From positions 1-44,046 of the IMG/VR virus record IMGVR_UViG_3300048837_002306: 44,046 nt of DNA. One strand, given 5' to 3'. Positions 30,349-39,312 of this stretch are shown here, piece by piece. Both the position numbers and the translations under genes were made by a program. The notes under the pieces were generated by a model. The model was not told where the DNA came from, ran no database searches, and saw nothing but the letters and a program-made list of their open reading frames with translations. Positions within the stretch are counted from its first letter, which is position 1. Every line of letters begins with the position of its first letter. The stretch is from a virus.

Positions 30349-30855
30349 ATGCAGAAGTTTGTCGACCGCGCCGGGCGCATTTGGATCGTTGACATTGATA
30401 ACACCACCCTTCGACGCGTGAAATCACTCACCGGCGTGAATTTGCTCGAAGCGGTTGATGGTGATTTGGTCACGCGTCTGTCGACAGATCCACTGTTGCT
30501 CGGCGACGTCCTGTATGCGATCTGCAAGCGGCAGGCTGATAACCAGCAAGTCTCCGAAGAATCGTTTGGGGAAGGACTCGCTGGCAACGCCATCGACGAT
30601 GCTTCGGCCGCGCTCCTCGAAGGATTGATCGGTTACTTCCCGGAGTCTCGACGCCGTCTTCTGCGGAAGGCGGCCGAGAAGCAGAAGATGATCGAAACTC
30701 GCGGGCTGATCGCGATCGAGAATCGATTGGACGATCCGAATCTGGTCGACAAGATCGTCGAGGATCTCGAGCAAAACTTAAAACTCGTTGTGCCGACATT
30801 GAGCGACTCATCATCCGCCTCGCCGGCATCGTCGGAGTCGATCCTGGACCTTTGA
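30349..30855 (+). CDS. Tail assembly chaperone (first part, G-like)
   Basis: A 168-residue protein beginning MQKFVDRAGRIWIVDIDNTT, then TLRRVKSLTGVNLLEAVDGD, and later SRRRLLRKAAEKQKMIETRG. Its last 23 residues in frame 0 are a low-complexity Ser/Ala stretch. The -1 frame at this place is open back past 30711 and reads into the next gene. The place between tube and tape measure is that of lambda G/GT-type chaperones, which keep the tape measure soluble and make the longer GT form by -1 frameshifting. Confidence 0.7.
   Translation: MQKFVDRAGRIWIVDIDNTTLRRVKSLTGVNLLEAVDGDLVTRLSTDPLLLGDVLYAICKRQADNQQVSEESFGEGLAGNAIDDASAALLEGLIGYFPESRRRLLRKAAEKQKMIETRGLIAIENRLDDPNLVDKIVEDLEQNLKLVVPTLSDSSSASPASSESILDL
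30771..30852 (+). other. Candidate -1 programmed frameshift zone
   Basis: The -1 frame, with no start codon before TTG 30852, encodes RLIIRLAGIVGVDPGPLTLR, which continues the downstream product smoothly and matches a conserved segment I recall at the N-terminus of separate GT-like products. Slip candidates are near 30773-30786 (AAAACTTAAAACTC). No textbook X-XXY-YYZ heptamer was found, so the exact site is open. Confidence 0.45.
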
Positions 30856-31112
30856 CGCTTCGCCAACTGATGTTGATGGCCGAAGCGAAACGCCAACACG
30901 ACTGGAACGTTGCCAGCACGATCATGGCGCTGATGGCCGAGATGAACCGTGATCGTAAAAGGCGACGCAAGCCATTCAAGCCCGATGACTTCAATCCTTA
31001 TGCCGAACAACGCCCGGTCGTCGCCAAAGGCACTGTGGAACAAGTCGCAATGATGCTGGGCGCAGCCTATCAGAAAAAACCTCAAGCCTCACGCCTCGAG
31101 TCTCAAGCCTAA
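30852..31112 (+). CDS. Tail assembly chaperone (second part, T-like)
   Basis: An 86-residue basic helical product starting at TTG 30852 inside the previous gene's end (MTLRQLMLMAEAKRQHDWNV, then STIMALMAEMNRDRKRRRKP). Its upstream -1 frame encodes a matching conserved segment, so most of this protein is probably made as a fusion with the first part by -1 frameshifting. The C-terminal PQASRLESQ is encoded by heptamer repeats that have extended into the gene end. Confidence 0.65.
   Translation: MTLRQLMLMAEAKRQHDWNVASTIMALMAEMNRDRKRRRKPFKPDDFNPYAEQRPVVAKGTVEQVAMMLGAAYQKKPQASRLESQA
31080..31110 (+). repeat. Heptamer array at the chaperone gene end
   Basis: CCTCAAG, CCTCACG, CCTCGAG and CTCAAGC units in tandem overlap the last codons of the chaperone gene and end 5 nt before the tape-measure ATG. 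Confidence 0.6.
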
Positions 31113-31114
31113 CT

Positions 31115-34100
31115 ATGTCCCAAGTTAAAGCCGGAGCTGCCTACGTCGAGCTGACCGCGAGAAACGAGAAGTTTCTCAAGGGGCTGGAAGCGGCGCAGAA
31201 ACGCTTAAAATCATTCGGTGCATCGACTCGACTGATCGGCACCAAGTTGATGGGGCTCGGTGTCGCCGCTGCTGCTCCGGTGGCCGCCAGCGTTGCCACA
31301 TATGCGAACTTTGATGATGCGATTCGGGCCGCTGGTGCGGTTGCTGGTGCGACGGGTGCGGCGTTTGATTCGCTTCGCGAAAAGGCGAAATTGCTGGGGG
31401 CCACGACCAGCCTTTCCGCCAGCGAAGTCGCATCGTTGATGACGGAACTTGGTCGCGCGGGTTTCTCACCCAAGCAGATCGAGGAGATGACGGGGGCGGT
31501 CATGAATCTGGCACGAGCCACAGGGACCGATGCCACGCTCAGCTCCGGGATCATGGCGGCCACGATTCGCCAGTTCTCGATGGCGGCCACCGATGCGGTG
31601 CGTGTTTCGGATGGTTTGACCGCAGCCGCCAACAAGTCATTCAACTCGGTGGAATCGCTAGGCGAGGCGTTAAAATACGCCGGTCCTGTCGCGGCGAGCG
31701 CTAACATGAGCCTCGAGGAGACGCTGGCGATTCTCGGGACCCTTGGCAATCTTGGGATTCAAGGGAGTGAAGCCGGTACCGCGTTGCGGCGTTTGCTAAC
31801 CCTTAGCGCCGCTGACTCTGAAAAGTTTAAGAAGGTTTTTGGCGTCACAACCAAAGACGCGCAGGGCAACGCCCGCAAGTTGGTCGATGTGTTGGGTGAG
31901 GTTTCGGCGGCAACCGCCAATATGGGAACGGGCGACCGCGCCGCAGCGTTCAACGAAGTGTTCGGATTGCTGGGCATTACCAGCGCGACCGCCATCGGTA
32001 AATCGGTGACCGACACGCGTCAATTGCTGAGCGAGATTCAGAATGCTGGAGGGATCGCTGCTGATACCGCTGCTGAAATGGATTCAGGTATCGGAGGTGC
32101 TTTTCGAATTCTGAAAAGCTCGCTGGAGGGCGTTGCAATTGCCATCGGCGAGTCGCTCGACCTCTCGGTGACCAAAATGATGAACGCGATCTCGCGTGCA
32201 CTTTCTGGACTTACTGCATGGATCGGCAAGAACCAGGAAGTGGTTAAGAAAGTCGCACTGATTGTGGTAGGGATCGTGGCAGTGGGAGCGGCATTCATCG
32301 GAATTGGCAGCGCCGCCGGTGTGGCCGCGTTCGCTGTCGGTGGGCTTGCCTCGATGTTCTCGCTGGTGGGAACCGCGATTGGCGTTCTTGTGACTTTGAT
32401 CGGCGCGTTGTTCACACCGCTCGGTCTAGTTGTCGCTGCGGTTGCTGCCCTCGGTGGCTACTTCATCTATTCAACCGGCATTGCCGGCCAAGCGATCGAG
32501 TATCTCAAAGGTGTCTTCGAAACGCTGAAAGCCGACACATTAAAGGCCTTCGGCGCGATCGCCAACGCGCTGTCCGCTGGCGATATCACAGCCGCAGCCA
32601 ATGTCCTGTGGACGTATCTTAAACTGCAGTGGATCAAAGGGACCAATTATCTCAAAGGGGTATGGGCCGAGTTCACCGGTTATCTGAGCGAGGTTTGGGG
32701 TGATTCAGCTTATGCGATTGGCGATGTGCTAATCAGTTCGCTGTCAGGTCTGGCGAGCGTCTGGAACGCGACACTCGGCTTCATGGCCGATGGCTGGACC
32801 ATTCTGACCTCAGCGGTTCAGAAGGGCTGGAACTATACCATCGGATTCCTCAAGAAGGGATTCATCCGATTGCACGAACTTGTGGATATCGCTGGGGACG
32901 TTTCGGTGCAGATCGGCGGCGTGCTTGTAAACGCCCTGGCCGGTGTGGAGACCGCCTGGGTGGAGACGATCGATTACTTGGCCGACACTTGGTCGGTATT
33001 CGTGGCCCAAGTCAAATCGATGTGGAACTCGACGGTCGGCTTTCTGCGTAAGGCTTGGATCAAGCTCAAATCGCTGTTCGATGATGACGTGAATGTTGAA
33101 GTTGAGATGGCCAAGATCGACAAGGAGATTCGCACGGCCGATGAGGCGGAGGAGCATAAGAAACGCCAAGCGATCGCCAATCGAATGAAACAGCGCGAGA
33201 TTCGCAAGCAGCAGATCGAAGCGAATCGCGTGCAGATGCAGGCAGGGATCAAAGAGCAGCTTGAAGCCAGACGCAAGGCTCGCGCCGGACGCGACATCGA
33301 CGCCGAGATGGTGGTCATCGACCAAGAAACGGATCTAAAGAACCAGGCGGTTGACGCTTCGCAGGCGGACCAGTTCAAGCAGAATGAAGCCGCTGGTCTT
33401 TCCAGGCAACAGACCATCGACGAGACCACCGCTGGCGTTCAGAAAACGCTTGAGCAGATACGCGAAGAAGCACGCATCGCACGTGAAGCGGCCCGTCGGT
33501 CGCCAGATGATTCCGCTCAGGAACGCAAGGATCAAGTCGCAGCCGCACAGGCCGAGTTCGACGCCGCCGTCGAAGTCGCCATGGCAGCAAAACCTCAAGA
33601 ACCAGAAGCTGCCAGTGAACCACCAACTGCAGGCACACCGATTCCTCCGATGCCCGCTGCACCGATGCCCGGCGAGGTGACAATTCCCGAGATCACAGTC
33701 GATGGTATCAAGGATCCCAAACTAAAGCCGCCCAAGAAAAAGGATCTTAAGCTTGGTTTGGATCGATCTGCCGAAGATGCACTCGACCAGTTTTCACAGG
33801 GGCCGGATGTTGAAACTGAAAAGACGGAGGTTTCGGGCGATTTTGAAACTCGAGGTCTGGGATTGGGCAGTGGCGCATCACTCATCCCAGTGCTTGAGGT
33901 TGAAAAGCGGCCGGAACGGGTCGAAGAGGTCGATGCCGGCGGACTACAGGTCGATCCGCCAGCGGATAAGCCGCAGGAAAATATCGAATTGGCAGAGGGT
34001 GTGGCACCCGCCGATGCGTCGCCTACTGTGAAGGCAGGCGACATGTCGCAAGAGGAACTTGATGAACTGACGGACGCACTCTTTCCAGAGGAAGCAGAGC

Positions 34101-34321
34101 AAACACCGAACGTTGAATCGCTAATCGCCTCGTTCGCCGCAGTGGGGAGAACGCTCGACAAGTTCGATGCCGCGCTGTCTCAAAGTGTGGCGAGGTTGCA
34201 GATGCCACAGCTTGCGGGTGATAGCCTTTCCGATGATGTGAAGCGAGCCATCATCGAAACGGCTGAGAACACCGCGCAGCTTGCCGAACGCGCACGCACG
34301 GGAGGCTTTGTGTTCAGCTGA
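31115..34321 (+). CDS. Tail tape measure protein
   Basis: A 1,068-residue TP901-type tape measure. The N-terminal 370 residues hold the core signature GVAAAAPVAASVATYANFDD, then AAGAVAGATGAAFDSLREKA and LRRLLTLSAADSEKF. Hydrophobic segments at about 380-450 (VVGIVAVGAAFIGIGSAAGV, LGLVVAAVAALGGYFIYS) are the membrane-seeking part. Repeated WNxTLGFxxxGW units (about 530-670) and a long Glu/Arg coiled coil (670-800) follow, then a Pro-rich, acidic end. Protein length sets tail length, suggesting a long flexible tail. Confidence 0.9.
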   Translation: MSQVKAGAAYVELTARNEKFLKGLEAAQKRLKSFGASTRLIGTKLMGLGVAAAAPVAASVATYANFDDAIRAAGAVAGATGAAFDSLREKAKLLGATTSLSASEVASLMTELGRAGFSPKQIEEMTGAVMNLARATGTDATLSSGIMAATIRQFSMAATDAVRVSDGLTAAANKSFNSVESLGEALKYAGPVAASANMSLEETLAILGTLGNLGIQGSEAGTALRRLLTLSAADSEKFKKVFGVTTKDAQGNARKLVDVLGEVSAATANMGTGDRAAAFNEVFGLLGITSATAIGKSVTDTRQLLSEIQNAGGIAADTAAEMDSGIGGAFRILKSSLEGVAIAIGESLDLSVTKMMNAISRALSGLTAWIGKNQEVVKKVALIVVGIVAVGAAFIGIGSAAGVAAFAVGGLASMFSLVGTAIGVLVTLIGALFTPLGLVVAAVAALGGYFIYSTGIAGQAIEYLKGVFETLKADTLKAFGAIANALSAGDITAAANVLWTYLKLQWIKGTNYLKGVWAEFTGYLSEVWGDSAYAIGDVLISSLSGLASVWNATLGFMADGWTILTSAVQKGWNYTIGFLKKGFIRLHELVDIAGDVSVQIGGVLVNALAGVETAWVETIDYLADTWSVFVAQVKSMWNSTVGFLRKAWIKLKSLFDDDVNVEVEMAKIDKEIRTADEAEEHKKRQAIANRMKQREIRKQQIEANRVQMQAGIKEQLEARRKARAGRDIDAEMVVIDQETDLKNQAVDASQADQFKQNEAAGLSRQQTIDETTAGVQKTLEQIREEARIAREAARRSPDDSAQERKDQVAAAQAEFDAAVEVAMAAKPQEPEAASEPPTAGTPIPPMPAAPMPGEVTIPEITVDGIKDPKLKPPKKKDLKLGLDRSAEDALDQFSQGPDVETEKTEVSGDFETRGLGLGSGASLIPVLEVEKRPERVEEVDAGGLQVDPPADKPQENIELAEGVAPADASPTVKAGDMSQEELDELTDALFPEEAEQTPNVESLIASFAAVGRTLDKFDAALSQSVARLQMPQLAGDSLSDDVKRAIIETAENTAQLAERARTGGFVFS

Positions 34322-35112
34322 TGGGTTTTTCAAGCAACGGATACTACTTCGAAGTGGCCGCGCTTTCCGCGAAGGCGACGCGTGGTAAGACCAACTCCGA
34401 CACAACTATCTTTGTCGCCACCAACGGTGGAGCAGTAGATCCTGCTAATGCCGCCGACGCACTGCTTGATCACTTTCGCAACACCCAGCCCAACTCGATT
34501 CCGTTCCTGCAGGTCGATGGGGAGTACATCAACGATAAACATGCACTGGTTACCGCTTCAACCAATAAGACAAAACTCAATCTCGTCTCATTCAATACCA
34601 CAGGTGCATCAACACACCTGAATCAATCACTCCGGACGCTCGGCATTTATCCGGCACCCGGCAAGATTGCGCCCAATTATCGTGGTGCGATCGGTGTCAG
34701 CGATTCGGGAGTCGCCGGCGTTGATGTGACTGTGCCCGCCTTTGAGTTCTCGGTGCGCCGGAAGTTCGAGTTTGTCTCGACTAACTATCTGCTCGCCATG
34801 GTCGCGATGACCGGCCGGGTCAACTCACACGCCTGGTCGATCTTCGCGCCTGGCGAAGCGTTATTTCTCGGCGGCGAAGGTGGCGAGGACGAACAGAACT
34901 GGGTCGATGTGACATACCATTTTGCGGCACGCCCCAATGAGATGAACCTCGCGGTTGGCAACATCGCGGGCATTATGAAGCGGGGCTGGGATTACCTCTG
35001 GGTAAAACATGGCGAGGAGGTCGTTGGCGATCGCGTCCTGCAGGTGCCTGAGGCGGCTTACGTCGAACAGGTTTATCCCGAAGCGAACTTTAATGCGCTG
35101 GGGATCGGCTGA
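34321..35112 (+). CDS. Distal tail protein, unassigned
   Basis: A 263-residue protein with NGYYFEVAALSAKATRG, later FEFSVRRKFEFVSTNYLLAM and a final YVEQVYPEANFNALG. The position directly after the tape measure is that of a distal-tail or hub protein. The composition is beta-rich with no transmembrane part. I do not recognise a family. It begins in the stop overlap of the tape measure. Confidence 0.55.
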   Translation: MGFSSNGYYFEVAALSAKATRGKTNSDTTIFVATNGGAVDPANAADALLDHFRNTQPNSIPFLQVDGEYINDKHALVTASTNKTKLNLVSFNTTGASTHLNQSLRTLGIYPAPGKIAPNYRGAIGVSDSGVAGVDVTVPAFEFSVRRKFEFVSTNYLLAMVAMTGRVNSHAWSIFAPGEALFLGGEGGEDEQNWVDVTYHFAARPNEMNLAVGNIAGIMKRGWDYLWVKHGEEVVGDRVLQVPEAAYVEQVYPEANFNALGIG

Positions 35113-37313
35113 TGGCGCGTCGCGTAAAGCCTGGCGATCAACTCAACATTACGGCCGCCGAGTATAACCGGCTACTGGCGGCCGCCGATACGGTTGCTCG
35201 CGATCGACTTGCCGGTGGCGTAGGAAACCGCACCCACGTTCGCGACGCTGCCACCGTTCGGGTTCACTACCAATCTTCGGCCACTGTGCCCATCGGTGGT
35301 GTCGTCGGTTTTGAGGCCCCACTGGGCGATCCTGACGCGGGGCCCGACGAGCTCGCTCGATTCGTTCGCGACGCTACGATTCAGTCGATCGAGCCCAACG
35401 CGAGCACGCACTCGGGACTCTTCGGCGTGGCCATCGAGCCGATTGCCCAGGATAAGGTCGGGCGTGTTGTCTTCGCCGGCGTGGTGGCTGCCAGGGTTCT
35501 CGTGCAGGAAACCTGGCACCAGTACGCCGACGTTGCCGATTCCGGTGGCTTGAGCCTGCAATCGAAACCGAATGGATCGGCACAAATCCTATGGCGAAGC
35601 GATCGGAATCAGCTCGGTGAACAATGGGCCGTGGTGCGCGTCGGCAAACCGGCCGATCCGGCATTCCTGGTGAAGGTGCCCAGTGGCGGCATTCCAGGCC
35701 GCTCAGGGATCGCCACCGGATCCGCCAACTGTGACCTGTATCGTTTAGACGATGCCGGTGAGATCCAGCCAGTCGTCGATCCGGACAACCACCTGGTTCG
35801 GGTCACCGTGCGGAATCCCAGTGCCCAGCGGATTCGAGGGCCGGTCGGAGATGACGTCGACGGTCAGTATTTGAATGTTACCTATGATGGTAACCGATCG
35901 TGGATCATCGATCCGCCCAAGCAAACCTTACTGTGCAAGCCAGTCAGCCGGATTAAGGCGAAGTCATGGGGCATGGCGCGTGAATTGCGGTTTACGGGCG
36001 GGGCATGGTCTCCGGCCGGTGTGAAGGTCGAGGTCTACAACGTCTGTGACTACGCGCTGCTTGCGAGCCAACAGATCGTTTGTCACTTCCATGAGGATAC
36101 CAGCGCGTATCTCACGATCGGTTGCCGCTGTTGCGATGGCAGCAGCAGTTCCAGTTCGGATAGCGTTTCATCGAGTTCGTCCTCATCAAGTAGTCATAGC
36201 AGCATTTCAAGTAGTTCAAGCAGCAGCTCGGGCAGTTCGAGTCTTTCATCGAGTTCTTCCAGCAGCCTATCGTCGAGTTCGTCCAGCAGCGGGTCATCCG
36301 GCAGTTCGATCAGTTCAATCAGTTCGTCCAGCGACTCATCGACATCCGCTTCGGATTCAAGTTCGGGTTCAATGGCGTCGAGTCTTTCAAGCTCGTCGGC
36401 TTCGAGCCTTTCCCAGTCCAGTTCCTCGCAATCGAGTCAATCATCGAGTTCCGGTTCCTCGCCATCGAGTGATTCGAGTCGATCAGTTTCTACAAGTCTG
36501 CCGTCGTTCTTCAACAGCCAATCATCGAGCCAGTCAAGCTCCGCATCGAGTCACTCCAGTGAGTCGATCGAATCGAGTTCAAGCGGTACGTTTTCAAGCC
36601 GGTCTGATTCCAGCGATTCGCAATCGGAATCCTCGCGGGGCAGTGAATCTTATTCAATATCGGCCAGCGCAAGCGAATCGAGTGAAAGTCAATCGGAGTC
36701 CACCTCGCCAAGCAGTGACAGTCGATCGCTACCGAGCTACTCGGATTCGAATGCATCGGTCTCACACGGCTCAAGCGGCAGCGGTTCGAGTATCAGCGAC
36801 AGTGAATCAAGCGTTAGTCGAAGCGACTCAGAAGGCGAGTCGCGTAGTTCCGCCAGTGAACCGTCCAGCAGCGATGAGTCCGAAAGTCGCTCCGACAGCG
36901 AACGCCCAAGCGATAGCGACAGCCGGAGCTATAGCGTTCCTTGGCCAACGAGCCACTCGTCAAGCGGCTCAGTTAGTGGCTCGCAAAGCGTCTCCGGCAG
37001 CGGATCCGCCAGCGACTCATCGCCATCAACCAGTGACTCACAACATCCATCCGTCAGTGACTCACAAACTCCCTCCGTCAGCGACTCGCAGATCCCATCA
37101 ACAAGCGAGTCCGATCGCCCGAGCGTAAGCCACTCCGACAGCGAACTGCCGAGCGAACCTCCGATCTCAGAAAGCAGCACCAGCGAACCATGTCACACAA
37201 CATGGATCTGGTCTTGTGGTTGGCAATTGCTGGATTCAGATTGTCCCGAGGCCGGCGAGCCTCCTGGTGGATCTGGCGGCTACGACGGTGAAGTCGTGGA
37301 GGTGGCAGCATGA
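35112..37313 (+). CDS. Ser-rich tail/virion protein
   Basis: A 733-residue protein. Residues 1-335 form a beta-rich head (GDQLNITAAEYNRLLAAADT, GLFGVAIEPIAQDKVGRVVF). From about 342 to 690 the chain is a Ser-dominated repeat (SSSS, SDSES, SxSxS) with Asp, Glu, Gly and Pro mixed in. The end has CHTTWIWSCGWQLLDSDC, a Cys/Trp knob. All six Ser codons are used in the repeat, so the Ser is kept by protein selection, not by expansion of one codon. The next genes are glycosyltransferases, so the Ser region may be O-glycosylated like a stalk or fibre. Confidence 0.65.
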   Translation: MARRVKPGDQLNITAAEYNRLLAAADTVARDRLAGGVGNRTHVRDAATVRVHYQSSATVPIGGVVGFEAPLGDPDAGPDELARFVRDATIQSIEPNASTHSGLFGVAIEPIAQDKVGRVVFAGVVAARVLVQETWHQYADVADSGGLSLQSKPNGSAQILWRSDRNQLGEQWAVVRVGKPADPAFLVKVPSGGIPGRSGIATGSANCDLYRLDDAGEIQPVVDPDNHLVRVTVRNPSAQRIRGPVGDDVDGQYLNVTYDGNRSWIIDPPKQTLLCKPVSRIKAKSWGMARELRFTGGAWSPAGVKVEVYNVCDYALLASQQIVCHFHEDTSAYLTIGCRCCDGSSSSSSDSVSSSSSSSSSHSSISSSSSSSSGSSSLSSSSSSSLSSSSSSSGSSGSSISSISSSSDSSTSASDSSSGSMASSLSSSSASSLSQSSSSQSSQSSSSGSSPSSDSSRSVSTSLPSFFNSQSSSQSSSASSHSSESIESSSSGTFSSRSDSSDSQSESSRGSESYSISASASESSESQSESTSPSSDSRSLPSYSDSNASVSHGSSGSGSSISDSESSVSRSDSEGESRSSASEPSSSDESESRSDSERPSDSDSRSYSVPWPTSHSSSGSVSGSQSVSGSGSASDSSPSTSDSQHPSVSDSQTPSVSDSQIPSTSESDRPSVSHSDSELPSEPPISESSTSEPCHTTWIWSCGWQLLDSDCPEAGEPPGGSGGYDGEVVEVAA

Positions 37314-38053
37314 TCAACTTCGATCTGGCGCAACCCGCCGTTTATCGTCCAGTCGCCCAGCCAGGAATCTACGAGCCGATTACCGATTTCGTTGCGGTTA
37401 CCTCGTTGTCTCCGCAACCGCGCGACCTAAAGCGTCAATTACGCGCGCTCAAATCCTGGCAGCGATTCGGTCTTACGATCGTCTCGGTCAACACCAGTCT
37501 CGAAGTGTCCCGGCTTCGTGTCCTTTACCCGATTGTTTCGCAGTGGATCGAATCACCAGGAGATCCGCAAGCCAATGGCAGACAACGAATCTGGGATCTT
37601 GCACGAGTCGCGAACATCCTAAACCAACCGATTCTACTCATCAATTCCGACATCATTATCACGGGTGAACAGGAAGATTTGACGAGCCAGATTCTCGGTG
37701 ATCATGCGATTGTCGGAATCCGTAACAATGTGCGTAAGGGGCAGGTAAGACGAGAACGCTGGGGCTTTGATGTGTTTTATCTCACACCCCAAATCACGGC
37801 GAACCTACCCAAACTCGATTGGTTCTTAATCGGCAAGCCTGGCTGGGACTACTGGCTGCCTCTTCACTTCCTCAAACGCCAAATCCGAGCAACTTATCTC
37901 GCCGATCGGCTGTTCTATCATCATTGCCATCCGACGCGTTGGACCCAAGCCGAAAATCGCAGGTCGCTGGAATTGCTCGCTGACCGTTACAGCTTCCCAC
38001 ACATCGGCCGATTGCGACATCGCTTGCCGTTTCCACCAGGGAACGCAGCATGA
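37310..38053 (+). CDS. Putative glycosyltransferase (GT-A-like)
   Basis: A 247-residue protein. FVAVTSLSPQPRDLKRQLRA starts a Rossmann-like strand-helix, ILLINSDIIITGEQEDL supplies an S/N-x-D metal site, then KPGWDYWLPLHFLKRQIRA and HHCHPTRW complete a GT-A-like pattern. I know this shape from planctomycete and phage hypothetical glycosyltransferases, no formal family assigned. It begins in an ATGA overlap with the Ser-rich protein, so they are translated together, which fits modification of that protein. Confidence 0.6.
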   Translation: MINFDLAQPAVYRPVAQPGIYEPITDFVAVTSLSPQPRDLKRQLRALKSWQRFGLTIVSVNTSLEVSRLRVLYPIVSQWIESPGDPQANGRQRIWDLARVANILNQPILLINSDIIITGEQEDLTSQILGDHAIVGIRNNVRKGQVRRERWGFDVFYLTPQITANLPKLDWFLIGKPGWDYWLPLHFLKRQIRATYLADRLFYHHCHPTRWTQAENRRSLELLADRYSFPHIGRLRHRLPFPPGNAA

Positions 38054-38598
38054 TTCACTGTCCGAATCTTACCAACGACAACCGCTGCCAGGTCGCCAGT
38101 CACTTAGCCGATTGCGCCGTGCAGGCGTCGTCGACCGGTTGCCTCGCTTGCTCGGAGTGTGCCAACCCACAGGCTGTCAATCTCGTGACGATCGGCATGG
38201 CCATCGTCAATAAACGTCGCCGCAATCAGAACGTCGATGAGCTCAAAACTCTGCTGCAAAGCTACCTGCCCGACCAGGAAGAACCGACAACGCTGCGGAT
38301 CGCCGCTTACAAGCCTGGCCCAGGCAGCGAACTTCGCAAAATGCTCGCCTGGTTCGCTAGGCCGAGCGACACGTGCAAGTGTGAAACCCGCGCCGAGACC
38401 ATGAATGATTGGGGCGTGGAAGGATGCCGTAAGAATCTCGACACCATCATTGAGTGGCTCTTGGAAGAAGCCCAATTAAGAGGATTGCCCCATGGAAAGT
38501 TTACAAGAACCATCGCCAAGTCTCTCGTACTCACCGCCATCCGTCGGTTTGAACGCAAATTCCCCGACGGCGCTCCCGAGCCCGACGACGTCAACTAG
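38050..38598 (+). CDS. Cys-rich hypothetical protein
   Basis: A 182-residue protein. Its N-terminal 40 residues have eight Cys in C-x9-C-x8-C and CLACSEC patterns, probably for metal. The middle contains TCKCETRAETMNDWG and a helical end ITIEWLLEEAQLRGLPHGK-like. I recall similar proteins accompanying glycosyltransferase genes in planctomycetes, with unknown role. It begins at an ATGA overlap and its stop lies within the tail of the HNH relic. Confidence 0.5.
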   Translation: MIHCPNLTNDNRCQVASHLADCAVQASSTGCLACSECANPQAVNLVTIGMAIVNKRRRNQNVDELKTLLQSYLPDQEEPTTLRIAAYKPGPGSELRKMLAWFARPSDTCKCETRAETMNDWGVEGCRKNLDTIIEWLLEEAQLRGLPHGKFTRTIAKSLVLTAIRRFERKFPDGAPEPDDVN

Positions 38599-39000
38599 GC
38601 GGGTGTCGCCCAGCTGCAACCCAAAGCAATCGAACATTGACGATTTGGTTGCGATTCATTCGGAGCAAATTGACGGTAGCTTTTCCTCGTTCGGTCAGTC
38701 CGACGATAACGGTCCCATCAACGGTCCAATCGAAATGATCATCCCTGTTGTCTTATTGTGGGTTGAAAAGCTGAACCTCGGTTCCATCAGTCAATTTTCC
38801 ATGGGTTCGGTCGGATTTAAAACGATTGCACGCCGGACAAGCGAGGCAGAGATTCTCAAAACTCGACCGTCCATCACGCGAAACTGGAATGATATGACGC
38901 GAAACTGGAATGATATGTTCGACCTCGAACGTAACGACGGTCAAGGATTCCGCAGTTTTGCAGTAGGCATAGCAGCCTTCAAACGCGCTCGAACCCGCCG
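38591..39000 (-). pseudogene. Decayed HNH endonuclease
   Basis: The reverse frame has CYAYCK and TFEVEHIIPVSR, then NLCLACPACNRFKSDRTHGK, and LFNPQ, the HNH nuclease core. After LFNPQ a TAA interrupts; the same frame continues DDHFDWTVDGTVIVGLTERG and LLRMNR, ending in GRHPPS, the conserved C-terminus of the same family. The DHIIP segment is duplicated (VEHIIPVSRHIIPVSR, an 18-nt tandem repeat on the + strand at 38877-38917). No usable start remains. The gene is a relic. Confidence 0.75.
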
Positions 39001-39026
39001 CCTTAGTTCAACGGAAAGATATCGGC

Positions 39027-39275
39027 TCACAGGCCGTTCTTCTGATCTTGCTGGCGGAGAGTGTACTCCGCGCGAGCTTTCAAGAGATTTAGTTCATCAA
39101 TTTGTTCGATGATCGCATCCAGCTCTTCCGCTTCCTCAGCGGAGAGCGCCCCGTCCGCATTGCGTGCAAGTAAATCGTCCAACTTAGCATGCATTTTGGG
39201 AGCCAGCACAGCACCGGCGAGTGCTGTCAGGCCAGCGACACTGACATTCGGCAGGATATGGCTCTCGTTAGGCAT
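39027..39275 (-). CDS. Conserved planctomycete small helical protein, 82 aa
   Basis: An 82-residue protein: HILPNVSVAGLTALAGAVLA, then PKMHAKLDDLLARNADGALS and a helix with AEEAEELDAIIEQIDELNLL, KARAEYTLRQQ. I recall this ARNADGxLSAEExxELDxLI pattern from many planctomycete genomes; its function is not known to me. GGGAAGTGCATGC precedes the ATG. It is placed antisense to the 5' end of the GT25 gene frame. It may be a stray host gene. Confidence 0.65.
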   Translation of the reverse strand: MPNESHILPNVSVAGLTALAGAVLAPKMHAKLDDLLARNADGALSAEEAEELDAIIEQIDELNLLKARAEYTLRQQDQKNGL

Positions 39276-39312
39276 GCATGCACTTCCCGTTGCTCTGAAA
39301 ACATCACAACTC

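Noticed and set aside
36046-37128. 360-codon overlapping frame in the Ser-rich gene
   Set aside because: It is a shifted-frame shadow of the Ser repeat, giving Arg/Val/Ala low complexity. No ribosome site is visible, and the main frame is supported by mixed Ser codons.
38492-39112. A third bridge frame of 206 codons over the HNH relic
   Set aside because: It is codon-aligned to the relic and open, but short enough to be chance and with no clear link to neighbouring translation; kept only as a note.
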